In this document: piece by piece, positions 8,332 to 17,932 of the stretch
How the letters are laid out: each line of letters starts with the position of its first letter
Position numbering within the stretch: the stretch's first letter is position 1
Assembly: GCF_019037185.1 (NCBI RefSeq)
Contig: NZ_JAHHXM010000010.1
Coordinates: 1-64,000 of the forward strand
DNA: 64,000 bases
Direction: 5' to 3'
Source: Oceanobacillus caeni
Lineage (GTDB): Bacteria > Bacillota > Bacilli > Bacillales > Amphibacillaceae
The notes under the pieces: model-generated
Seen by the model: the letters and a program-made list of their open reading frames with translations, nothing else
Told to the model about the DNA's origin: nothing
Database searches by the model: none
Translations under genes and position numbers: made by a program

Positions 8332-9639
8332 ATGGAAAAAACAACGAGTTATGATTGGCAACATTTGGTGGACTCCATTGGGAATTATTTAGCACCGAGT
8401 ATGGCAAAAGATCATCCCAATCTGCCTGTTGTGAAGGCTGAGGGGTGCTACTACTATGGTGCAGACGGAAAAACATATTTAGATTTTACTTCGGGAATTG
8501 CGGTGGAAAACGTTGGTCACCGCCATCCAAAAGTTGTAGAAGCGATAAAGGAAGCTGCGGATTCTTTAGTTCACGGTCCATCAGGCGTCATCATCTATGA
8601 ATCTATTTTAAAACTAGCAGCGGAATTACAGGAAATTTTGCCATCTGGTTTAGATAACTTTTTCTTCGCAAATAGTGGAACGGAAGCGATTGAAGGATGT
8701 ATTAAACTTGCAAAACATGTAACAAGAAGACCATATGTCCTATCATTTACCGGTAATTTTCATGGAAGATCAATTGGTGCACTAAGTGTAACAACGTCAA
8801 AAAGTAAATACCGTAAATACCAACAACCTTCTTGGTTAACGTATCAGTTGCCGTATGCATTACCAGAATATTTACCGGAAGGAGCGGATCCTGAAGAATT
8901 TTTTCCGGAAAAATTAGAAAAAGACGTGAAGTCGTTATTCAAACATCAAGTGGATCCAGAAGAAGTGGCATGTATGATTTTAGAACCTGTAATGGGGGAG
9001 GGAGGATATATTATTCCACCCAAATCATGGATGAAAAAATTGCGTGAGATTTGTGATCGGTATGGAATTTTACTTATTTTTGATGAGGTACAGACAGGTT
9101 TTGGCCGAACTGGAGAATGGTTTGCTGCCCAAACATTCGATGTCACTCCGGATATTATGGCAATTGCTAAAGGGATTGCAGCTGGATTACCGTTAAGTGC
9201 TACCGTTGCATCCAAAGAATTGATGCAACAATGGCCACTTGGCTCCCATGGGACAACCTTTGGCGGAAATCCAATTGCTTGTTCAGCAGCACTTGCATCC
9301 TTATCCGTCATGAAAGAAGAAAAATTACTTGATAACACGAAAGCAATGGGAGAATATGCATTATCTCAATTAAATAAACTGAAGGAAAAATACGATGCCG
9401 TAAAAGATGTTCGTGGTGTTGGATTAATGCTAGGGATTGAGCTTCAAAATGCGGAAACTAAGGAACCAGATGGGGATGCCGTGATGACGGTATTAAACAG
9501 CTGTTTAGAAAAAGGGGTTCTTTATTATCTATGTGGTAACTCGGGTGAGGTTATACGTATGTTACCACCTTTAACCGTAACAAAAGAACAAATCGATCAA
9601 GGTATCGAGTGGCTTGATGAGGCATTGGGAGAATTATAG
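8332..9639 (+). CDS. Class III PLP aminotransferase (4-aminobutyrate/acetylornithine type)
   Basis: The protein has 435 residues. A GGAGGAG site lies 9-10 nt before ATG. PLP Lys280 lies in AIAKGIAAG; the cofactor-binding motif [13 protein letters not shown] and the N-terminal [18 protein letters not shown] are intact, as is [11 protein letters not shown]. It resembles GabT-like enzymes that move an amino group from an omega-amine to 2-oxoglutarate. The substrate is uncertain because neighbours are not a gab pathway: a YjiH-type membrane protein and a GlcD-type FAD oxidase follow in the same direction. Spacing (52 and 36 bp) suggests an operon for uptake and oxidation of a small amino or hydroxy acid. 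That role is inference. Confidence 0.82.
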   Translation: MEKTTSYDWQHLVDSIGNYLAPSMAKDHPNLPVVKAEGCYYYGADGKTYLDFTSGIAVENVGHRHPKVVEAIKEAADSLVHGPSGVIIYESILKLAAELQEILPSGLDNFFFANSGTEAIEGCIKLAKHVTRRPYVLSFTGNFHGRSIGALSVTTSKSKYRKYQQPSWLTYQLPYALPEYLPEGADPEEFFPEKLEKDVKSLFKHQVDPEEVACMILEPVMGEGGYIIPPKSWMKKLREICDRYGILLIFDEVQTGFGRTGEWFAAQTFDVTPDIMAIAKGIAAGLPLSATVASKELMQQWPLGSHGTTFGGNPIACSAALASLSVMKEEKLLDNTKAMGEYALSQLNKLKEKYDAVKDVRGVGLMLGIELQNAETKEPDGDAVMTVLNSCLEKGVLYYLCGNSGEVIRMLPPLTVTKEQIDQGIEWLDEALGEL

Positions 9640-9691
9640 AAAGCTAAACCTCCTATTTTAAAAAATAGACAAACAAGAAGGGGTTTTTCCA

Positions 9692-11074
9692 TTGAGTGAA
9701 AGTTTGAAACAGGCGGATGAAGTACATAAGTTAGAAAAAAATGCTTCCATTGATAGAAAAGGATTAATGAAATTTGTCTTACCATCTTTATTTGGTGCGT
9801 TTATTTTTCTATTCCCAATCATTGATGGGGGTGCTTTTAACATCCCTTTAGGTATTATAACGGAATATTTTATTGATTTATTAGCGGCATTTTTACCTAC
9901 AATCGTAACCATTGTTATTGTCGCTTCAACGGTAATGAGCTTGATTTCAGCAATATTTAAACCGTCCTTTATTCAAAAAAGCGAAACATTAACTTCATTA
10001 TTTGATGTGAATATTTTCTGGACTATAACTCGAACGATTGGCGGTATTTTTGCCGTCATGACATTTTGGGGCTCAGGGTGGGAGGTTATTTATTCGGAAG
10101 GCACTGGACAGGTAATGTATGGCTTACTTACAAGTTTAATTGTCTGGTTTTTTGTCGCATCCTTTTTAATGCCGTATTTAATTAATTTTGGGATTATGGA
10201 GTTTTTCGGAACATTGTTTAGAGGGGTCATTAAGCCATTATTTACATTACCGGGACGTTCAGCCATTGACTTACTAGCTTCTTGGATAGGAAATGTTAAT
10301 GTTGGGGTGGTAATTACTAGAGAACAATATGAAACGGGTTATTATACTGGTCGTGAGGCTGCAGCTATCGCTACGTGTTTCTCTACAGTATCTCTTCCAT
10401 TCTGTTTAGTTATAGCGGGCATGCTTGGTGTCGACCACATGTTTCCGATTTTTTACTTAACGATTGTCATTGCTGGTGTGGTTAGTGCGGTAATCATGCC
10501 AAGAATACCACCCATTTCAAAAATACCAGATACGTATTATACGGAAAATCATTATGAAGAAAATGTACCTGAAAATGTATCTAAATTCCGTTGGGCAGTA
10601 GAACAAGCTGTGAAACGCGCAAAAGTTGCAGGAACGTTTAAAGATCAAATTAAACAAGGAAATGATATTTTTCTCGGTATTGCATTTGTCCTTATGCCAC
10701 AAGTAATGGCGATTGGTACGATTGCTTTGATCATTGCTGAGTTTACTCCATTTTTTCAAATTATATCATCACCAATTATTCCAGTGCTAGAACTTATGGG
10801 ACTACCAGAAGCAGCTGAGGCAGCACCAGCAACGATTGTTGGTTTTATTGACATGTTCCTTCCAGCCGTTTTAGCATCTGGTATTGAAGCGGAAATTACT
10901 AGATTTGTAATCGGAGCATTATCCCTTGTGCAAATTATTTATTTAACGGAAATGGGAACGTTGCTACTGATCTCTAAAGTCCCAGTTAAACTATGGCATT
11001 TACTTGTTATTTTCATAGAACGTACCGTAATTTCTTTACCAATTATTGTACTTATTGCTCATATGATTTATTGA
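9692..11074 (+). CDS. YjiH-family nucleoside-recognition (Gate) domain membrane protein
   Basis: The protein has 460 residues, starting at TTG 9692 with AGAAGGGG eight bases upstream. About ten hydrophobic segments are visible. It has the Gate-like sequence ASWIGNVNVGVVITREQYETGYYTGREAAAIATCFSTVSLPF and its counterpart PATIVGFIDMFLPAVLASGIEAEITRFVIG. The YjiH family is uncharacterised but is thought to be a transporter related to SpmA/SpmB and concentrative nucleoside carriers. Lying between an aminotransferase and a 2-hydroxyacid oxidase, it may import their substrate. It acts in the cytoplasmic membrane. Confidence 0.8.
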   Translation: MSESLKQADEVHKLEKNASIDRKGLMKFVLPSLFGAFIFLFPIIDGGAFNIPLGIITEYFIDLLAAFLPTIVTIVIVASTVMSLISAIFKPSFIQKSETLTSLFDVNIFWTITRTIGGIFAVMTFWGSGWEVIYSEGTGQVMYGLLTSLIVWFFVASFLMPYLINFGIMEFFGTLFRGVIKPLFTLPGRSAIDLLASWIGNVNVGVVITREQYETGYYTGREAAAIATCFSTVSLPFCLVIAGMLGVDHMFPIFYLTIVIAGVVSAVIMPRIPPISKIPDTYYTENHYEENVPENVSKFRWAVEQAVKRAKVAGTFKDQIKQGNDIFLGIAFVLMPQVMAIGTIALIIAEFTPFFQIISSPIIPVLELMGLPEAAEAAPATIVGFIDMFLPAVLASGIEAEITRFVIGALSLVQIIYLTEMGTLLLISKVPVKLWHLLVIFIERTVISLPIIVLIAHMIY

Positions 11075-11110
11075 GACGAGGGTTCCTTGTCCTAAAAAGA
11101 AGGAGTATTT

Positions 11111-12460
11111 ATGTTTATTCAACAACTTATTAATAAGCTTGGATCAGATAAAGTTAATGTAGAGGATAGTGTTTTAATACAACATAGTCATGATGAATCA
11201 CCACATGAATCGGTCAAACCCGATGTTGTTGTTTTCCCGGAAAACCGGCAAGATATTGAGGGTATCTTAGAAATTGCTCGATCACACGAAATACCGGTGA
11301 CACCTTATGGAATTGGTAGTGGCCTGGAAGGAGCTTCTATTCCTATACATAAAGGCATTTCTGTTAATTTTAAAAATATGAAACAGATTATTGACTTCTC
11401 ACCTGAGGATTTGACGGTAACGGTCCAACCAGGGGTTACTCGGGTGGAATTAAATCAATATTTGCAAGAATATGGTCTCATGTTTCCAATTGATCCAAAT
11501 ACCGATGCCTCCATTGGTGGAATGGTAGCGACGAATGCAAGTGGTACAACCGGTGTTCGTTATGGTGCGATGAAAGATCAAATTCTTGATTTAGAAGTAG
11601 TATTGGTAGACGGAACCGTGATTCATACCGGAACAAAGGCAAGAAAATCATCTTCTGGCTATCTTGTAACCAATTTATTTGTTGGTTCAGAGGGTACGTT
11701 AGGAGTTTTTACGGAAGTTACCCTGAAGCTTTACGGAATTCCTGAAGAAACGATTATGGCAAGATGTACATTTGATACATTGGAAATGTGTGCAAAGGCA
11801 GCCCAAGCTATTTCTTTAAAAGGTATTCCTATTTTGCGTTTAGAATTAATTGATCAAGAAAGTATCGAAGAAATCAATCGACAAAATGGTTATCATTTTC
11901 CAGAGAAGCATTCATTATTTTTGGAATTTGCAGGGAATAAACAAATAGTAAAGCAAGAAGTGGAGCATGTAAATCATTTACTCCATGAACTCGGATGTGA
12001 AAATTGGTCTGTGTCTAATGATCCCCGAGAGCAACAGGAGCTATGGAGAGCACGTAAAGAACTTTCTCTAGGCTTTGTTCAGGAAGGAATGGATGAAGTC
12101 GGTGCCGACGTTTGTGTTCCAGTATCCAAATTATCTGAATTATTGATCTATGCGCGCAAACTTATTCAGGACACAGGACTAAGAGGTGGTGTCTGGGGGC
12201 ATGTTGGGGATGGAAACTTTCACACCCTCGTTCTTTTTGATCCAAATGTAGAAGGAGAACGAGAGCTTGCAGAATCAACGAATGAAGCTCTTGCTAAAAA
12301 GGCAATTGAGGTCGGCGGAACATGTACCGGTGAACACGGTGTTGGTATCGGGAAAATAAAATATCAAGAAATCGAACATGGTCCAGCTATTAAGGTGATG
12401 AAGGGTATAAAACAATTGTTGGATCCATATGGAATATTAAATCCAGGTAAACTATTCTAA
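11111..12460 (+). CDS. FAD-binding 2-hydroxyacid dehydrogenase (GlcD / D-lactate dehydrogenase type)
   Basis: The protein has 449 residues with an AGAAGGAG site. The FAD-binding PCMH domain spans roughly residues 35-215 (TPYGIGSGLEGASIP, DPNTDASIGGMVATNASGT, GSEGTLGVFTEVTLKLYG). The C-terminal FAD-oxidase domain contains WGHVGDGNFH and ends with GTCTGEHGVGIGK and LDPYGILNPGKLF. It oxidises glycolate, D-lactate or a related 2-hydroxyacid. No GlcE or GlcF iron-sulfur subunit follows, so it resembles single-subunit D-lactate dehydrogenases. The gene ends in a strong terminator and closes the probable three-gene operon from 8332. Confidence 0.87.
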   Translation: MFIQQLINKLGSDKVNVEDSVLIQHSHDESPHESVKPDVVVFPENRQDIEGILEIARSHEIPVTPYGIGSGLEGASIPIHKGISVNFKNMKQIIDFSPEDLTVTVQPGVTRVELNQYLQEYGLMFPIDPNTDASIGGMVATNASGTTGVRYGAMKDQILDLEVVLVDGTVIHTGTKARKSSSGYLVTNLFVGSEGTLGVFTEVTLKLYGIPEETIMARCTFDTLEMCAKAAQAISLKGIPILRLELIDQESIEEINRQNGYHFPEKHSLFLEFAGNKQIVKQEVEHVNHLLHELGCENWSVSNDPREQQELWRARKELSLGFVQEGMDEVGADVCVPVSKLSELLIYARKLIQDTGLRGGVWGHVGDGNFHTLVLFDPNVEGERELAESTNEALAKKAIEVGGTCTGEHGVGIGKIKYQEIEHGPAIKVMKGIKQLLDPYGILNPGKLF

Positions 12461-12490
12461 AACGGGATTGCTTATGCTTTCCCGTTTTTC
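12459..12490 (+). terminator. Rho-independent terminator after the GlcD-type gene
   Basis: AAAACGGGA and TCCCGTTTTT form a 9-bp stem with a run of T residues, overlapping the stop codon region. Confidence 0.8.
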
Positions 12491-12543
12491 GCGTATATTT
12501 CCAAATTCCCTCTTCATAATAAAGAGAGGAAGGAGGGAGTATT

Positions 12544-12708
12544 ATGGCGAAACGTACAAAGAAAAACGATCCACAGCAAAAGAATAAACAAGGATTTGAT
12601 TCCAGCAAGCAGGATACAGAGTTTTCCAAGGAGTTCGGTAGTGGGAAGGCAAATCAAGCACATAAGGAAAAAGCAAAACAAGCTAGAGCGGATCATTGGG
12701 ATATGTAG
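12544..12708 (+). CDS. Small basic hydrophilic protein, possibly a minor spore protein
   Basis: The 54-residue product has an excellent GGAAGGAGGGAG ribosome site six bases before ATG. It starts MAKRTKKNDPQQKNKQG and ends QARADHWDM. It is rich in Lys, Gln and Asp, has no Cys and no hydrophobic segment, and contains TEFSKEFGS, slightly reminiscent of the TEFASE motif of gamma-type small acid-soluble spore proteins. That resemblance is weak and I do not assign a family. It sits alone between a terminator and a long palindrome. The strong ribosome site and codon structure make it a likely real gene. Confidence 0.6.
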   Translation: MAKRTKKNDPQQKNKQGFDSSKQDTEFSKEFGSGKANQAHKEKAKQARADHWDM

Positions 12709-12760
12709 TGAGTTGTACAGGTTTCTCGTGCCACTTCGAGTAGGAGGGACTATAGCTAAT

Positions 12761-12809
12761 TCAACAAAATCGAGTAATCTCTAAACACGAGATTACTCGA
12801 TTTTGTTGA
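12761..12809. repeat. Perfect 21-bp inverted repeat (long hairpin)
   Basis: Arms of 21 bp starting TCAACAAAATCGAGTAATCT and ending at 12809 match without error around a 7-nt loop. It is symmetrical, has no clear T run on either strand, and separates the small basic gene from the T7SS island. It could end transcripts from both sides, but its length and perfection exceed a normal terminator. Confidence 0.8.
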
Positions 12810-13053
12810 TAAATAAGGCTTTAGGCCGTCTTCTGTTTCTTTGGTTGTATCATGTTGTCAAAACCTGCATATTTTTCCTGAATAGGAATATCGCACATTA
12901 TCCTCCCTAACGAGTGATTTCATATGCAATGTAGCCACCAGCATGTACGATTACAACCTGACTATACATCGGCTGCATAAAAATGGTTTGCACTTAATAT
13001 ATGCCACTTTTTACCTAGTTAGATCCGTTTATATGGACTGTTGCCTCTATTAG
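12810..13053. other. Non-coding stretch before essC
   Basis: No gene with both a ribosome site and recognisable product is seen on either strand. Two very short minus-strand frames of 20-25 codons near 12850-12960 are not convincing. There is no sign of the T7SS core genes esxA, esaA, essA, esaB or essB that normally precede essC. Confidence 0.6.
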
Positions 13054-13239
13054 GTATTTTTATTCATTTTTTGGAAATATAAGCAGATGTTCTTAATTGT
13101 TGCAAAAAGGTGAAAAGTAACAGTTAGTATAAATTGGTCAGATACATTAACATTTACTGGGCTGGATGAATCTATACTCCTTAAATGGGATGGGCATGCT
13201 TGTTTTTGGGGCGATGAGCCGGTTCATTTACAGGAACCG
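13054..13239 (+). other. Eroded 5' end of essC (FHA region) upstream of any usable start
   Basis: The essC frame stays open from 13114 to 13240 without an ATG and reads KVTVSINWSDTLTF, then HACFWGDEPVHLQEP, which aligns in character with the first forkhead-associated domain of EssC. An in-frame TGA at 13111-13113 cuts it from an upstream stretch in the same frame (FLFIFWKYK, then MFLIVAKR) that resembles an EssC beginning. The true N-terminus thus seems lost through a nonsense change or nearby indel, or the start is non-canonical. Confidence 0.6.
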
Positions 13240-16200
13240 TTGACAATTAATCAAGAAAGTCCTGTCCATCTTTATGTGACCGATGCAACGGAAGAACATC
13301 TATTGGATACTGCTGGTAAGCAAATCATCACGGTTGGTGAGCAGACGTACGATGATATTCAAATAAAAGGGATCCCAGTTGATTTTGTTATCACACGAGA
13401 TGATTTGGAGGATTCATTTCAGCTGGAAGTTTATCAAGGAAGTGTCTATCATAATTATTTCCTTGTAAATAAGCGGAAAGTCCTTGAAGCCGGGGATGAA
13501 CTATTCTTCCATGGTGTCACCCTTTCTATTCACGAGGAAGCGACCTATATTTACCCATCTGGGAAGGATATCCATTCCAAATTAATGCCACTTGTTGAAG
13601 GGCAACATCCTTATTGGGAAGAATATCCGGATTATCATCGATCCCCACGGATTATTTACAGGGAGCCTGATGAGAAACAAACAATTGCGCAGCCAACCAA
13701 TAAACCGGCAAAGCCAAGTGAGCAATTAGGACGGACGATCATCCCACCACTCGTTATGATTATTACATTTGTGATCATTACCATGATCCAGCCAAGAGGG
13801 ATTTTCATTATCGTGATGCTTGCAATGACCGTAACGACGATTATTATATCGATCGTTTACTATGTGCGCAGTGTGAGAAAATATAAAGCCGATATGAAGC
13901 ATCGGGATAAAAGTTATAAAGAATATCTGAAACGAAAAACAAAGGATTTATACATAAAAGCAGAGGAGCAGCGTCATGCCTTGGAATACCATTATCCAGA
14001 TGTTACACAAATTCGGGAAATGGCGAAGAAGGTAGATGCTCGTGTTTATGAGAAAAGCAACTTCCACCATGATTTTCTACATTATCGTACGGGGCTCGGA
14101 CCAGTGGACGCAAGCTTTGAAATTGATTTTAAAGAAGAAGAATTCACACTGGAAGAGGATGAACTCGTTGAACTGGCACAAAAGCTTCATTCCCAATATG
14201 AGAAATTAAACGATGTACCAGTTGTCACGTCGCTGATAAAGGGACCTGTCGGCTATATTGGTGGACGCCCTCTTGTGGTGGAGCAACTGCAATTAATGGT
14301 CATGCAACTGGCTTTATTTCACAGTTATTACGATGTGCAGTTTATTACGATTTTTCCGGAAGAAGAGAAGTCAGAATGGAACTGGATGCGCTGGCTACCC
14401 CACGCAAGATTACGAGATGTAAACGTAAGAGGATTTGTTTACCATGAAAGAACTCGTGATCAGGTATTGCATTCCTTGTATCAAATTTTAAAAGAGCGAA
14501 AACTTGTGTTGGACGAGAAAGAGAACCGAAATGAAAAAGTTTATTTCAGCCCACATTATGTTGTTCTGATTACAGACGAAAAGCTGATACTGGATCATAC
14601 AATCATGGAATTCTTTAATGAGGACCCAACGGAAATGGGTGTTTCCCTTGTGTTTGTACAGGACGTGCTACAGTCGTTGCCAGAGCATGTGACAACAGTT
14701 ATTGATATTCGTGACGCCAAAAACGGCAATATACTATTGGAAGAAGGGGAGCTTGTGAACCGAAGCTTTGTGCCTGATCACTTCCCTGAAAACTTCCAGA
14801 AAGAAGATGTTTCTCGTGCGTTGGCACCGCTCAACCATCTGCAGGGATTGAAGAACTCCATCCCGGAAAGTGTGACATTTTTAGAAATGTATGGGGTAGA
14901 GAAAGTAGAACAATTGGGCATCCAAGCGCGTTGGATGAAAAATGAAACCTATAAATCCCTTGCCGTCCCACTTGGCCTCAGGGGAAAAGAAGATCTTGTC
15001 CAATTAAATTTACATGAAAAAGCACATGGACCTCATGGATTGGTTGCAGGTACAACCGGCTCAGGGAAATCGGAAATCATTCAATCGTATATTCTGTCCC
15101 TTGCAGTCAATTTCCATCCCCATGAAGTAGCCTTTTTATTAATCGACTATAAAGGTGGCGGGATGGCAAACTTATTTAAAAACTTGCCGCATTTAGTGGG
15201 AGCGATCACGAACTTGGATAAGGCACAGTCAATGCGTGCCCTTGCCTCGATTAAAGCGGAACTACAAAAGCGTCAGCGTCTCTTTGGGGAACATGACGTG
15301 AACCATATTAATCAATACCAAAAACTGTATAAACAAGGAAAAGCAAAGGAACCGATGGCCCATTTATTCCTGATTTCCGATGAATTCGCGGAACTAAAAT
15401 CCGAACAGCCAGATTTCATGAAAGAACTCGTTTCCACTGCCAGAATTGGTCGATCACTAGGAATTCACTTGATTTTGGCAACACAAAAACCAAGCGGGGT
15501 TGTGGATGACCAAATCTGGTCCAACTCGAAATTTAAACTGGCACTGAAAGTACAGAATGCTAGTGATTCCAATGAAATTTTGAAAACACCAGATGCGGCA
15601 GAAATCACCTTACCCGGACGAGCTTATTTGCAAGTAGGCAACAATGAAATCTATGAATTATTCCAAAGTGCCTTTAGTGGAGCGGACTATGTTCCGGAAA
15701 AAGAAGATCAGAACTTTGTGGACACAACCATTTATGCCATTAATGAACTTGGACAATATGATATTTTAACGGAAGACTTAAGCGGGTTGGATAAACGAGA
15801 AACCATTGAAAAAACACCAACAGAGCTAGATGCAGTGATTGATTATATCCAGGACTATACCGAAGAACAGCAAATTACACCAATACCAAGGCCATGGCTG
15901 CCACCACTTTCAGAGCGGATCTTTGCTCATGAACTGCATCCAGTCGATTTCAAAGAGGCTTGGCAGGAACCGAAGAAACCGCTGGAAGCAACCATTGGTC
16001 TGTTGGATCAACCGGAACTGCAAGCACAAACACCGCTTTCCCTTCATTTAACGAAAGACGGACATGTTGCTGTTTTCGCAAGTCCCGGGTACGGCAAATC
16101 CACCTTCTTGCAAACGATTGTCATGGATCTTGCCAGACAGCATCATCCTGAACATTTACATGTGTATCTATTAGATTTTGGAACAAATGGGTTATTGCCA

Positions 16201-17487
16201 TTGAAAAACCTGCCACATGTTGCAGACACGATGCTAGTTGATGAAACAGAAAAGATTGGCAAATGGATGCGTCTATTATCGAATGAAGTCAAGGAACGCA
16301 AGCAACGCTTAAGCAGGTACGGTGTTGCTAATATGGAAATGTATGAAAAAGCAAGTGGAGAAACCGTACCGAACACGCTAATTGTCATTGATAATTATGA
16401 TTCCGTCCGGGATAGTGACTTTGACGAAGATTTCACGAAAATCATCACTCAAATTGCGAGAGAAGGTGCAGGGCTGGGCATCCACTTAAGTATTAGTGCA
16501 GGAAGACAAAGTGCGATGCGAATGCCTTTATTATCGAATATTAAACGTCAAGTTGCTCTCTACTTGATTGAACAAACAGAAGCAAGAACGATTGTCGGCA
16601 GAACCGATATAGAAGCAGAAGAAATCCCTGGACGCGGGTTAATTAAGTTAGAGGAACCTGCATTATTCCAGACGATGCTACCGGCAGAAGGGGAAGAAGC
16701 ACTAGCCATAATTGATGGGATTCAGGACACGGCCAAACAAATGAATGAACATTGGGATGGCGACCTTCCTGAGGAAATCCCGATGATGCCTGAAGGAGTG
16801 CTAGACTTTGAGAAATTTAAGCAAAACAGAAAAACGAAAGCCATGGCAGAAAAAGGATTATTGCCACTTGGCCTTGAATTTGAAGAAGTAGCACCAATCG
16901 CCTTTCGGCCACAGGAACATGGTCACTTAACCGTTGTCAGTGACCGGAAAGACGGACTGGATAGAATGAACCAGGCATTAGCCAAAAACATGACACTTAT
17001 GGAAAACTATCAAACAATGATCATCGATACAGACGAACAAAAGCTTGCCAGTTTAAGCGGAGACGTGAATGCTTATATATCCGTAAAAGACAGTGTGGCC
17101 GCTGTAAAAGTGGATTTGCTGCAAGAAATAAATAACCGAAAAACAAGTCAAGAGGGGTCGGAGCCATGGTTGGTGATGATTGCCGATTTCAAAGACTTCA
17201 CCGAACGCAGCAACCTGGAAGAAGAAGAAATAGAGAAATTCTTAAATGACGGCGTAAAATCCGGCATCCACTTTATTCTATGCAGTGACTATAGTTATAT
17301 TGGAATCAGTTATGAACGAATAGCAAAATACGCCAGAAGTCAGGCAACAGTTGGTTTAGTCAGCATGCGCTTAGGTGATCAAGATATATTCAAACAGCCT
17401 TTTATCAGGAATGAAAAGTATCCAAAAGCATATGAAGTTTATTTTGCAATGGATCATGATCATTTGAAAATTAAAATACCAGATTAG
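13240..17487 (+). CDS. essC: Type VII secretion motor ATPase EssC, N-terminally shortened
   Basis: From TTG 13240 the product has 1415 residues against about 1480-1500 for Staphylococcus or Listeria EssC, so about 65 residues of the first FHA domain are missing. The start is poor: no good ribosome site and no ATG. Two membrane spans lie at about 166-213. FtsK/SpoIIIE domain 1 has Walker A GTTGSGKSE (about 604) and LIDYKGGGMANLFK; domain 2 has ASPGYGKST (about 947) and LIVIDNYD; a third, degenerate domain ends the protein. EssC is the membrane hexameric motor of T7SSb, which exports WXG100 and LXG proteins. It is followed after 14 bp by the partner and toxin genes. EssB, EsaA, EssA, EsaB and EsxA are not in the window, so this is an orphan or secondary EssC, or the rest is elsewhere. 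Confidence 0.88.
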   Translation: MTINQESPVHLYVTDATEEHLLDTAGKQIITVGEQTYDDIQIKGIPVDFVITRDDLEDSFQLEVYQGSVYHNYFLVNKRKVLEAGDELFFHGVTLSIHEEATYIYPSGKDIHSKLMPLVEGQHPYWEEYPDYHRSPRIIYREPDEKQTIAQPTNKPAKPSEQLGRTIIPPLVMIITFVIITMIQPRGIFIIVMLAMTVTTIIISIVYYVRSVRKYKADMKHRDKSYKEYLKRKTKDLYIKAEEQRHALEYHYPDVTQIREMAKKVDARVYEKSNFHHDFLHYRTGLGPVDASFEIDFKEEEFTLEEDELVELAQKLHSQYEKLNDVPVVTSLIKGPVGYIGGRPLVVEQLQLMVMQLALFHSYYDVQFITIFPEEEKSEWNWMRWLPHARLRDVNVRGFVYHERTRDQVLHSLYQILKERKLVLDEKENRNEKVYFSPHYVVLITDEKLILDHTIMEFFNEDPTEMGVSLVFVQDVLQSLPEHVTTVIDIRDAKNGNILLEEGELVNRSFVPDHFPENFQKEDVSRALAPLNHLQGLKNSIPESVTFLEMYGVEKVEQLGIQARWMKNETYKSLAVPLGLRGKEDLVQLNLHEKAHGPHGLVAGTTGSGKSEIIQSYILSLAVNFHPHEVAFLLIDYKGGGMANLFKNLPHLVGAITNLDKAQSMRALASIKAELQKRQRLFGEHDVNHINQYQKLYKQGKAKEPMAHLFLISDEFAELKSEQPDFMKELVSTARIGRSLGIHLILATQKPSGVVDDQIWSNSKFKLALKVQNASDSNEILKTPDAAEITLPGRAYLQVGNNEIYELFQSAFSGADYVPEKEDQNFVDTTIYAINELGQYDILTEDLSGLDKRETIEKTPTELDAVIDYIQDYTEEQQITPIPRPWLPPLSERIFAHELHPVDFKEAWQEPKKPLEATIGLLDQPELQAQTPLSLHLTKDGHVAVFASPGYGKSTFLQTIVMDLARQHHPEHLHVYLLDFGTNGLLPLKNLPHVADTMLVDETEKIGKWMRLLSNEVKERKQRLSRYGVANMEMYEKASGETVPNTLIVIDNYDSVRDSDFDEDFTKIITQIAREGAGLGIHLSISAGRQSAMRMPLLSNIKRQVALYLIEQTEARTIVGRTDIEAEEIPGRGLIKLEEPALFQTMLPAEGEEALAIIDGIQDTAKQMNEHWDGDLPEEIPMMPEGVLDFEKFKQNRKTKAMAEKGLLPLGLEFEEVAPIAFRPQEHGHLTVVSDRKDGLDRMNQALAKNMTLMENYQTMIIDTDEQKLASLSGDVNAYISVKDSVAAVKVDLLQEINNRKTSQEGSEPWLVMIADFKDFTERSNLEEEEIEKFLNDGVKSGIHFILCSDYSYIGISYERIAKYARSQATVGLVSMRLGDQDIFKQPFIRNEKYPKAYEVYFAMDHDHLKIKIPD

Positions 17488-17501
17488 GAGGAGAGGGTGG
17501 A

Positions 17502-17927
17502 TTGAGTACTTCATTGAGCCTATTAAACTCACAAAAGCGGAATGTGCAAAATGGAATTACAAATGCTAAAGATAATATTTCTGCAGTAGAGGATAAAATT
17601 GCACGATTAGAAGCGGCTGTAGGGGAACTCCAGACAAGTATTGAGAAGCTGGAAACTACAAAAACATCTATTGACGATAGGTTAACCATTGGTGATAACA
17701 ACTGGAGAGGTGAATCCAGAAAGACTTTTGAAGATCAATACAGTGAATATCAGGAATCTGTCAAAAGTTATGTTTCCAAAGCAGAAGATGCGAAAGAGAC
17801 AATGGAACAAGAAATCACGCGTTACGAGGTCTCCAGAACGAACTATATAACTGGATTGAATAATCTTGAAAACACACTGACTTCATTAGAAAATCAAATT
17901 AGCAGAGCTGAAACAGAGAAGGGGTGA
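17502..17927 (+). CDS. WXG-like LXG-partner protein (DUF5082 / YwqH type)
   Basis: The 141-residue protein starts at TTG 17502 behind AGGAGGAGAGG. It is almost wholly helical: one coiled coil (about 15-55), a turn with a WxG motif (NNWRGESRKTFED, about 67-79), then a second coiled coil. That is the WXG100 hairpin plan in a longer form. B. subtilis YwqH has the same plan and precedes YwqI and the LXG toxin YwqJ. Such partners bind the LXG domain and target the toxin to T7SSb, as shown for Lap proteins in Streptococcus. It is cytoplasmic until export. Its stop overlaps the region carrying the ribosome site of the next gene. Confidence 0.8.
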   Translation: MSTSLSLLNSQKRNVQNGITNAKDNISAVEDKIARLEAAVGELQTSIEKLETTKTSIDDRLTIGDNNWRGESRKTFEDQYSEYQESVKSYVSKAEDAKETMEQEITRYEVSRTNYITGLNNLENTLTSLENQISRAETEKG

Positions 17928-17932
17928 TAAGC

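Noticed and set aside
12850-12960. Short minus-strand frames of 20-25 codons with a GGGAGGA site
   Set aside because: Too short, no recognisable product and no matching neighbours; possibly debris.
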